Shown: positions 16,652-22,015 of the stretch, in pieces
Numbering within the stretch: position 1 is the first letter of the stretch
How the letters are laid out: every line of letters begins with the position of its first letter
Assembly: GCA_038202665.1 (NCBI GenBank)
Contig: JBBRES010000013.1
Span: 1-22,015 of the forward strand
Length of the DNA: 22,015 nt
From: Kapaibacterium sp038202665
GTDB taxonomy: Bacteria; Bacteroidota; Ignavibacteria; Kapaibacteriales; Kapaibacteriaceae
Reading direction: 5' to 3'
The notes under the pieces: generated by a model
The model's database searches: none
Told to the model about the DNA's origin: nothing
Seen by the model: only the letters and a program-made list of their open reading frames with translations
Position numbers and translations under genes: made by a program

Positions 16652-17311
16652 CTAGAGTCGTTCTATAAAAATGTTCTCCGTGATCTCGCGGTCAAGCGTG
16701 ATCCGGCGTTTTCCGTTTTGCACCACAAGTGCACCTGTATCGGCATCTCGTTGTGCTATGCGGAGTGTTGTGTTCAGAAGGAGTCCGTGCGACGTGAGCA
16801 TGCGTAGCATAGCAGCGTCGTGAGAACTCACGCGACGGATCACGACGGATTCGTTGATGTTGGCATCAGCCAAACGCTCGCTGACCGTTGGTGGCATTCG
16901 TCCGTCTTTCGTTGGTATCGGGTCTCCGTGAGGATCGTAGGATGGGTCGCCCAAGACCTTTGCAATACGATCTTCAAAATCTTCACTGATATGATGTTCC
17001 AATTTCTCCGCCTCTGCATGCACTTCATCCCAGGCATACCCGAGAGCTTCATTCAAGTAGAGTTCGAGAAGTCGGTGGTGTCGTAGAATCTCGAGAGCAA
17101 CCATCGTGCCAGCATGAGAGAGGGCAACGCCGCGATACGATGTGTGGCGCACGAGTTTGAGTTCGTGCAGCTTTTTGACCATGCTGGTAACGGAGGCCGC
17201 CGACACAGAAAGTTTCCGCGCGATGTCGTTGGTCGAGGCCGGCCCTGAGCGCGTCAGACCATAAATGGCCTTCACGTAGTCTTGCATCGATTGTGTGAGA
17301 GCTCTTGTCAT
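16652..17311 (-). CDS. mntR: DtxR/MntR-family metal-dependent transcriptional regulator
   Basis: This 219-residue regulator probably represses the Mn uptake gene before it when metal is bound. A winged helix-turn-helix covers about 8-70 (recognition region S-V-S-A-A-S-V-T-S-M-V-K-K-L). The dimerisation/metal domain covers about 75-140, and an SH3/FeoA-like C-terminal domain about 145-219. Candidate metal ligands are D11, H79, E102, E105 and H106. E102 takes the place of the Cys of iron-type DtxR/IdeR (C102), as in Mn-type MntR. K14 stands where Bacillus MntR has Glu11, so the first site is not textbook. ATG 17311 overlaps the mntH-usp stop by 4 bases (ATGA), implying coupling. The C-terminal domain makes it longer than the short MntR (about 140 residues). 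The symbol is by context; Fe specificity is not excluded. Confidence 0.88.
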   Translation of the reverse strand: MTRALTQSMQDYVKAIYGLTRSGPASTNDIARKLSVSAASVTSMVKKLHELKLVRHTSYRGVALSHAGTMVALEILRHHRLLELYLNEALGYAWDEVHAEAEKLEHHISEDFEDRIAKVLGDPSYDPHGDPIPTKDGRMPPTVSERLADANINESVVIRRVSSHDAAMLRMLTSHGLLLNTTLRIAQRDADTGALVVQNGKRRITLDREITENIFIERL

Positions 17312-19206
17312 GTTGAATGTCCTTGCACGACGAGCAGCGGAACGTTGATGCGATGTCGGACCGCGTCGATCGTGGCACCGTGGACGAAATCGCCAATGCC
17401 TGAGTGTCCGTGTCCGGCCATCACAAGCAGATCCGGTGACGATTGGTTGATGAGGTCTGGCAATACTTGTCGCGGACTTCCATGTCCAATCACCACTTCG
17501 GTACGTCTGCCCGTTGCTTGTATCTGCGCTGCGTAGGCGTCAAGCCGAAGCGTATCGCTTTTCGTTTCCGCATCCATTGCATCCTTGCCCAACACGAATG
17601 CACTCGCCGTTTCTACAACGTGCAGCAGAATAAGCGTGCTGGTTTCGTCACACATCGAGACGGCAGAGCGCAGCGCTTTAGAATCCACGGAAGAGAAATC
17701 GACGGTAACAGCGACGCGTGTAAAGGTCTGCACGGTGGTGAGGTCGAACGTCTCCGGTTCATCGTCATGAGGCATAGCAACGCGCGTGCGCCACGGTCTG
17801 CCCCATATCGGCACAATCGTGATGTAGGCCAAGACCACAACGCTAAAGATGAGCACGGGAAGTACCACCGTCCAAGCCACAACCTCCGATGTTGTGGTGC
17901 CCGTGATCCACGATAAAACTTCAGAGTAGACAAGGCGGGCATTCAACCCAATGATCAGCGCGGCGCTCAACCATGCAAGCAATTTTGTCTTCATCCGTAC
18001 GGCATGTTCGCCCATCGTATGTCGGTCGCTCACGAAATGGATGAGCGGTATGATGGCAAATCCAAGTTGCAAACTCAGCACCACTTGCGACAGCACCAGC
18101 AGATCGCCAACAGCGCGCTCACCTGCGATCACAATCACAACGACTGCCGGAATAATGGCAATGCTACGGGTGATGAGTCGACGTATCCACGGGCGCATGC
18201 GCAGCCCCAGGTAGCCCTCCATCACCACTTGTCCGGCAAGCGTCCCGGTAACAGTACTGCTCTGGCCAGACGCGATAAGTGCAATCGCAAAAAGGATCGG
18301 CGCTGCAGAGCTTCCAAGCAACGGTGCGAGAAGTCGGTACGCGTCTTGAATATCTGTGACGTTCTGCAATCCGTTGGTATAGAATGCGGCCGCAGCCACA
18401 ATCAAGATAGCGGCGTTCACGAAGAGGGCAAGGTTGAGGGCAACAGCAGAGTCGATGAAATTGAACTTCAACGCCTCTTTGATTCCCTCCGCCGTGCGCG
18501 AAAACAATCGCGTTTGCACGAGGGCTGAATGCAAATACAGGTTATGTGGCATCACCGTTGCGCCAATGATGCCAATGGCAATGTAGAGCGCGTCGTCGTT
18601 TGCCAGAGAAGGTATCAAGCCAGTTGCGAGGGTGGGAAGGTGCGGTTCAGACATCAGCACTTGCACTAAGAAGGCAATGCCGATGGTGGTGATCAGACCG
18701 AGGACGATTGACTCGATGCGACGAACATTACCGCGCATGACGAGCATGAGAATGACGGTGTCGACAAGCGTTATCACCACACACCACAACAACGGTAGTC
18801 CGGTGAGAAGATTCACACCAATCGCCATTCCCAATACCTCTGCAAGATCCGTAGCCGCGATGGCGAGTTCCGCAAGGGCATAGAGAGTATAGTTCACGAA
18901 GGGGGGATAGGCGAGCCGCGAAGCTTGGGCAAGATCAAGTCTGCGAACCAAGCCCAACCGTGCACTCAAGGATTGCAGCAACAGCGCAATCATGTTCGAG
19001 AGCACCAACACCCACAGAAGCGAGTATCCAAATTTGCTGCCGCCGGCAATGTCGGTGGCCCAGTTGCCCGGATCCATATAGCCAACGGCAATCAGATACG
19101 CAGGACCCATGAAGACCGCAAGACGTCGCCAAAACCCGCCAACCATTCTTGTGTCGACGCTACCATGCACTTCTTCAAGTGACGGCTGATGTGGTTGCTT
19201 GGTCAT
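17308..19206 (-). CDS. mntH: Nramp divalent-metal transporter (MntH) fused to a C-terminal universal stress (Usp) domain
   Basis: This 632-residue protein starts at ATG 19206, which follows a perfect TAnnTTTG box; an ATG 14 codons earlier (19248) would lie upstream of that box. Residues about 25-465 are an Nramp proton/Mn2+ (or Fe2+) importer. TM1 has D45-P-G-N48 and TM6 has M219-P-H221, the known metal and proton-path motifs. Residues about 493-628 are a Usp fold, beginning T-R-V-A-V-T-V-D-F-S and ending V-P-L-L-V-V. Its nucleotide motif (canonical G-x2-G-x9-G-S/T) is partly changed: A597, G600, G610, A611, so ATP binding is uncertain. Nramp-Usp fusions are known, and the cytoplasmic Usp domain may sense nucleotide or regulate uptake (inference). 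It is first gene of the operon with mntR and rnr. Confidence 0.95.
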   Translation of the reverse strand: MTKQPHQPSLEEVHGSVDTRMVGGFWRRLAVFMGPAYLIAVGYMDPGNWATDIAGGSKFGYSLLWVLVLSNMIALLLQSLSARLGLVRRLDLAQASRLAYPPFVNYTLYALAELAIAATDLAEVLGMAIGVNLLTGLPLLWCVVITLVDTVILMLVMRGNVRRIESIVLGLITTIGIAFLVQVLMSEPHLPTLATGLIPSLANDDALYIAIGIIGATVMPHNLYLHSALVQTRLFSRTAEGIKEALKFNFIDSAVALNLALFVNAAILIVAAAAFYTNGLQNVTDIQDAYRLLAPLLGSSAAPILFAIALIASGQSSTVTGTLAGQVVMEGYLGLRMRPWIRRLITRSIAIIPAVVVIVIAGERAVGDLLVLSQVVLSLQLGFAIIPLIHFVSDRHTMGEHAVRMKTKLLAWLSAALIIGLNARLVYSEVLSWITGTTTSEVVAWTVVLPVLIFSVVVLAYITIVPIWGRPWRTRVAMPHDDEPETFDLTTVQTFTRVAVTVDFSSVDSKALRSAVSMCDETSTLILLHVVETASAFVLGKDAMDAETKSDTLRLDAYAAQIQATGRRTEVVIGHGSPRQVLPDLINQSSPDLLVMAGHGHSGIGDFVHGATIDAVRHRINVPLLVVQGHST

Positions 19207-19209
19207 GTA

Positions 19210-19217
19210 CAAAACTA
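19210..19217 (-). promoter_or_regulatory. Bacteroidota-type -7 box for mntH-mntR-rnr
   Basis: On the minus strand TAGTTTTG matches TAnnTTTG exactly and ends 3 bases before ATG 19206, predicting a leaderless or nearly leaderless transcript. The -33 region shows only a weak TTC (19235-19237) at a short 17-base spacing. This box favours ATG 19206 over 19248 as the start. Confidence 0.55.
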
Positions 19218-19256
19218 CCGAGAAGATTGAGGCTGAATTGCCGTTCACTCGAAATA

Positions 19257-19272
19257 TTTAGACATCTCTAAA
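19257..19272. promoter_or_regulatory. Candidate MntR/DtxR operator between mntH and pntAA
   Basis: TTTAGA (19257-19262), CATC, TCTAAA (19267-19272) is a perfect 6-4-6 palindrome in AT-rich sequence. Its size and sequence resemble the TTTAGG-N4-CCTAAA shape reported for several DtxR-family operators. Its centre is about 58 bases upstream of the mntH start and 55 upstream of the pntAA start. The cognate regulator would be the DtxR/MntR gene in the same operon. Binding is inference. Confidence 0.5.
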
Positions 19273-19306
19273 AAATATCCAACGATGTTTGTACCAGAAA
19301 TAATTG

Positions 19307-19314
19307 TACGTTTG
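19307..19314 (+). promoter_or_regulatory. Bacteroidota-type -7 box for the transhydrogenase operon
   Basis: TACGTTTG matches TAnnTTTG exactly and ends 5 bases before ATG 19320. A TTTG at 19288-19291 could act as the -33 element, but the 15-base spacer is shorter than usual. It predicts a very short or absent 5' leader for pntAA. Confidence 0.55.
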
Positions 19315-19319
19315 GCGCC

Positions 19320-20423
19320 ATGCGAATAAGCGTGGCATTGGAGACATCTCCCGGGGAACGGCGCGTGGCCCTCACGCCCACTTCCTGTCAGCAACTCACC
19401 TCACTAGGGCACTCCATCACCGTGGCATCTGATGCCGGTCTCGCGGCCGGTTTCGACGATGCAGCCTACGTCAATGCAGGCGCTACGATCAGCACATCGC
19501 TGCTCTCAGACCTCAAGGACGGTGATGTTCTTCTCAAGGTAGCCGTCCCGACGGCAGCAGAGATCGCAGCGCTTCCGCGCGGCGTCACGCTGGTATCCTA
19601 CCTCTATCCTCGCCGCCATCCCGAACTCCTTGCAGCCCTTGCAGCCGCAGGTGTGAACGGTATTGCCGTTGACGCGATGCCGCGGATTTCGCGAGCGCAG
19701 AACATGGACGTGCTGAGCTCTCAGAACAATCTCGCGGGCTACAAGGCCGTAATCGCCGGCGCGAACGAGATGGGAAAGATCTTCCCCTTGATGATGACCG
19801 CCGCCGGGACGATCGCGCCATCGCGAGTGCTGATCTATGGTGCAGGCGTTGCCGGATTGCAAGCTATTGCAACGGCCAAGCGCTTGGGAGCCATTGTAGA
19901 AGTAAGCGACGTGCGTCCCGAAACGAAAGAACAAGTGGAATCGCTTGGTGCCAAGTTCGTAAGCGTGGAAGGACTCGATCAAGTGAAGATCGAAGGCGGC
20001 TATGTGGCGCAGATCAGTGACGAAATGCTGGCGCGACAAAAAGAGGCCGTTGAAAAAGTTCTTGTCAACGCAGATCTCGTGATCACTACGGCATTGGTAC
20101 AAGGCGGCAAGGCCCCATGCTTGATCACCGAAGATCAAGTCAAGAAGATGAAGCGCGGCTCGGTGATCGTAGACATGGCAACCGAGGCGGGTGGAAACTG
20201 CGAATGCAGTGTGCCCAATCAGACCGTCGTGAAGCATGGTGTTACGATTATTGGCGCGAACAATCTTGCCGCATCCACGGCACAGAACGCAAGTGAATTG
20301 TATGGCAAGAACCTGTTGAATTTTCTCAAGCATGCAGCCACAGCAGATGGGATGACGTTCGATACGAACGACGAAATCACATCGGCCGTGCTTGTCGTGT
20401 ATAACGGACAGGTAAGGGTGTAA
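19320..20423 (+). CDS. pntAA: Proton-translocating NAD(P) transhydrogenase subunit alpha-1 (NAD(H)-binding domain I)
   Basis: This 367-residue protein is the soluble NAD(H)-binding part (dI) of the inner-membrane enzyme that transfers hydride from NADH to NADP+ using the proton gradient. The N-terminal alanine-dehydrogenase-like half begins V-A-L-E-T-S-P-G-E-R-R-V-A-L-T-P (about 5-20). Residues 125-130, R-A-Q-N-M-D, are the conserved loop that contacts the nicotinamide end. The Rossmann motif G-A-G-V-A-G is at 174-179 with V-S-D-V-R-P-E near 195-201. The chain stops before any membrane segment, so this is the split alpha-1/alpha-2/beta form seen in Rhodospirillum and Thermus rather than the fused PntA of E. 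coli. It is followed after 1 base by pntAB. Confidence 0.96.
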   Translation: MRISVALETSPGERRVALTPTSCQQLTSLGHSITVASDAGLAAGFDDAAYVNAGATISTSLLSDLKDGDVLLKVAVPTAAEIAALPRGVTLVSYLYPRRHPELLAALAAAGVNGIAVDAMPRISRAQNMDVLSSQNNLAGYKAVIAGANEMGKIFPLMMTAAGTIAPSRVLIYGAGVAGLQAIATAKRLGAIVEVSDVRPETKEQVESLGAKFVSVEGLDQVKIEGGYVAQISDEMLARQKEAVEKVLVNADLVITTALVQGGKAPCLITEDQVKKMKRGSVIVDMATEAGGNCECSVPNQTVVKHGVTIIGANNLAASTAQNASELYGKNLLNFLKHAATADGMTFDTNDEITSAVLVVYNGQVRV

Positions 20424-20424
20424 C

Positions 20425-20709
20425 ATGGACTCCTCTACTCTTCAGATCATCTACCTTGTGATCTTGATGATCTTCCTTGGTGTGGAGCTCATCGGTCACG
20501 TACCATCCGTCTTGCACACGCCGTTGATGAGCGGCGCAAATGCCATTCACGGCGTTGTGATCATTGGGTCCATTATTGTGATGGGAGAAGCCACAGACAT
20601 GCTCTCGATGATCCTTGGCTTCCTTGCCGTGATCATGGGCACGTTGAATGTTGTTGGCGGATTCGTTGTCACCAACCGAATGCTTGAGATGTTTAGGAAG
20701 AAGCACTAA
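20425..20709 (+). CDS. pntAB: NAD(P) transhydrogenase subunit alpha-2 (membrane part)
   Basis: This 94-residue protein has three predicted membrane helices (about 6-24, 38-57 and 59-82), the alpha-chain share of the proton-conducting domain II. The segment P-S-V-L-H-T-P-L-M-S-G-A-N (27-39) and His42 in A-I-H-G-V-V are conserved; in the Thermus enzyme the equivalent alpha-His42 is implicated in proton transfer, to my knowledge. AAGG at 20414-20417 gives a Shine-Dalgarno 7 bases from ATG 20425. The stop TAA shares its last base with the ATG of pntB, so translation is probably coupled. Length is normal for this subunit. Confidence 0.95.
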   Translation: MDSSTLQIIYLVILMIFLGVELIGHVPSVLHTPLMSGANAIHGVVIIGSIIVMGEATDMLSMILGFLAVIMGTLNVVGGFVVTNRMLEMFRKKH

Positions 20710-22015
20710 TGGAAACCATTCTCCCGATTCTGTACCTCGTAGCATCGATCACGTTCATCGTTGGTCTTAAAATGCTGGGCTCGCCGAAAACGGCACGTCA
20801 GGGCAATCTGATCGCGGCATTTGGAATGGTATTGGCGATTGCCGGTACCATCTTTTTGTATCGTGGACCCAGCGGTGAAGGTCTTCACAATATTCCGTTC
20901 ATTCTCGGCGCAGTTGCAGTTGGAACGGTTATCGGTTGGATGGTGGCCATGAAGGTGAAGATGACAGCCATGCCACAGATGGTGTCGTTCTTCAACGGAA
21001 TGGGTGGAGCATGTGCAGCGTTGATCTCGCTGATGGAGTATAAGGCACAAAATGGTGCGCCCATGGGACTCGGACACGGACTGGCAACGATTGCCGGACT
21101 TCTGATCGGTTCCATTTCCTTTAGTGGATCGATCATTGCCTTCGGAAAGCTCGAAGAGCGTATCAAAGACATTCGATTTACAGGTCAGCAATTCATCAAC
21201 AACGCCACGCTCGTTGCTGCACTCGCCATTGGTGGCTTGATCGTTGCCGGTCAGTTGAGTGGCTTCGAGATCGTCGTTGGACTTGCCATCCTCTCGCTCA
21301 TTTTTGGTGTGTTGTTCGTACTGCCGATTGGTGGAGCCGACATGCCGGTGGTGATCTCGCTGCTCAATTCGTTTACGGGTGTTGCCGCCGCATGCGGTGG
21401 TTTCTTGTATGGCAACATGGTGATGCTTATCGGTGGTATCCTTGTAGGCTCTGCCGGTACACTCCTTACGGTGGTGATGTGCAAGGCGATGAATCGTTCG
21501 CTGTTGAATGTGCTCATCGGCAACTTCCAAGGCTCGGGTGCTACAGGCGCGGCCGCCGGTGCAACGGGTGCGATCCGCGAGGTGAGTGCAACGGATGCCG
21601 CAGTACTGATGGCCTATGCAAAGCAAGTGGTGATCGTTCCGGGCTATGGCCTAGCAGTTGCACAAGCACAGCACGTCTGTCATCAACTCGAACATGAGCT
21701 CGAAGCCAAGGGCGTGATCGTGAAGTATGCCATTCACCCTGTGGCGGGCCGTATGCCTGGTCACATGAACGTTTTGCTTGCAGAGGCAGATGTGAGCTAC
21801 GACAAACTTGTTGAAATGGAAGAGATCAATCCGGAATTCCCAACCACCGACGTTGTGCTGGTTGTAGGTGCGAACGATGTGGTGAACCCGGCTGCGAAGA
21901 CAGATCCGCAATCGCCGATCTACGGTATGCCTGTGCTTGATGTGGAGCTTTCGAAGCAAGTGATCGTCATGAAGCGCTCCATGAAGGCTGGCTATGCCGG
22001 AATTGATAACGAACT
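20709..22015 (+). CDS. pntB: NAD(P) transhydrogenase subunit beta (3' end outside window)
   Basis: The frame is open from ATG 20709 to the last base: 435 residues of an expected total near 460, so only the extreme C-terminus is missing. The N-terminal part (about 1-270) is a bundle of many helices forming most of the proton channel, with F-N-G-M-G-G near 96-101; here Asn stands where E. coli PntB has His91, as expected when the key His sits in the alpha-2 subunit. The NADP(H)-binding domain III begins near 285. It shows V-P-G-Y-G-L-A-V-A-Q-A-Q (about 308-320), H-P-V-A-G-R-M-P-G-H-M-N, G-A-N-D-V-V-N-P-A and V-M-K-R-S-M-K-A-G-Y-A-G. AGGA at 20695-20698 may serve as ribosome site. It completes the transhydrogenase with the two preceding genes. 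Confidence 0.96.
   Translation, partial: METILPILYLVASITFIVGLKMLGSPKTARQGNLIAAFGMVLAIAGTIFLYRGPSGEGLHNIPFILGAVAVGTVIGWMVAMKVKMTAMPQMVSFFNGMGGACAALISLMEYKAQNGAPMGLGHGLATIAGLLIGSISFSGSIIAFGKLEERIKDIRFTGQQFINNATLVAALAIGGLIVAGQLSGFEIVVGLAILSLIFGVLFVLPIGGADMPVVISLLNSFTGVAAACGGFLYGNMVMLIGGILVGSAGTLLTVVMCKAMNRSLLNVLIGNFQGSGATGAAAGATGAIREVSATDAAVLMAYAKQVVIVPGYGLAVAQAQHVCHQLEHELEAKGVIVKYAIHPVAGRMPGHMNVLLAEADVSYDKLVEMEEINPEFPTTDVVLVVGANDVVNPAAKTDPQSPIYGMPVLDVELSKQVIVMKRSMKAGYAGIDNE

Noticed and set aside
19207..19248. Upstream ATG 19248 as start of mntH
   Set aside because: The added residues lie across the TAnnTTTG box at 19210-19217 and do not match the usual short Nramp N-terminus. It stays possible if transcription starts further upstream.
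19506..20426. Long minus-strand open frame (306 codons) opposite pntAA
   Set aside because: It is antisense to an unmistakable pntAA gene. Its product is rich in Cys and His with no domain or signal, as expected for the reverse frame of a high-bias gene.
20706..21626. Minus-strand open frame (306 codons) opposite pntB
   Set aside because: pntB is clearly coding on the plus strand. The reverse product is low-complexity (His, Thr, Asn, Arg). The identical length to the frame opposite pntAA is coincidence.
1..22015. CRISPR array, transposon, toxin-antitoxin or phage defence system
   Set aside because: No regularly spaced repeats, transposase-like frames, terminal inverted repeats or nuclease pairs were found. 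The genes are housekeeping, metal and envelope functions.

Overview
The window looks like a chromosomal segment of a Gram-negative bacterium from the Bacteroidota/Chlorobiota side of the tree, possibly a Kapabacteria- or Ignavibacteria-like lineage. This is inferred from several traits. Three intergenic starts have the Bacteroidota-type promoter box TAnnTTTG almost touching the start codon, and a fourth has a close variant. Several starts lack a Shine-Dalgarno sequence. A heavy-metal RND pump is fused to a TolC-like protein, an Nramp transporter is fused to a Usp domain, and there is a large OMP_b-brl/TonB-type barrel with a carboxypeptidase-regulatory-like N-terminal domain. No rRNA, tRNA, CRISPR array, insertion sequence or phage gene is visible. 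Coding density is high, and no gene-free stretch reaches 300 bases.

Layout. Positions 3-2599 (+) hold the 3' end of an unrecognised gene and a tightly coupled 755-residue exported helical-repeat protein, also unrecognised. Positions 8632-2608 (-) form a three-gene metal-efflux operon: a small His-containing exported protein, a CzcA-type RND pump fused to a TolC-like outer-membrane domain, and a lipoprotein adaptor (CzcB-like). Positions 8713-10413 (+) encode an orphan family 5 solute-binding lipoprotein, followed by an NlpC/P60 cell-wall hydrolase (10450-11331) and a hairpin terminator. An outer-membrane beta-barrel protein lies at 11418-14237 (+). It converges on the next operon across a nested inverted repeat. 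Positions 19206-14330 (-) form a second metal operon: mntH-usp fusion, an MntR/DtxR-type regulator (4-base overlap) and RNase R (6-base gap). Divergent from it, 19320-22015 (+) carries the three-subunit proton-translocating transhydrogenase pntAA-pntAB-pntB; the last gene runs off the window.

How the parts fit. One operon expels divalent metal across both membranes. The other imports Mn/Fe-type metal and carries its own metalloregulator. A 6-4-6 palindrome of DtxR-operator shape lies almost midway between the divergent mntH and pntAA starts and is the best candidate regulatory site in the window. The transhydrogenase makes NADPH from the proton gradient. The NlpC/P60 enzyme, barrel protein and solute-binding lipoprotein are envelope functions.

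Most genes belong to known families. The least explained parts are the first 2.6 kb, the small leader gene of the efflux operon, the signal-peptide-like junction inside the pump-TolC fusion, and the regulatory logic of the 19.2-19.3 kb divergent region.
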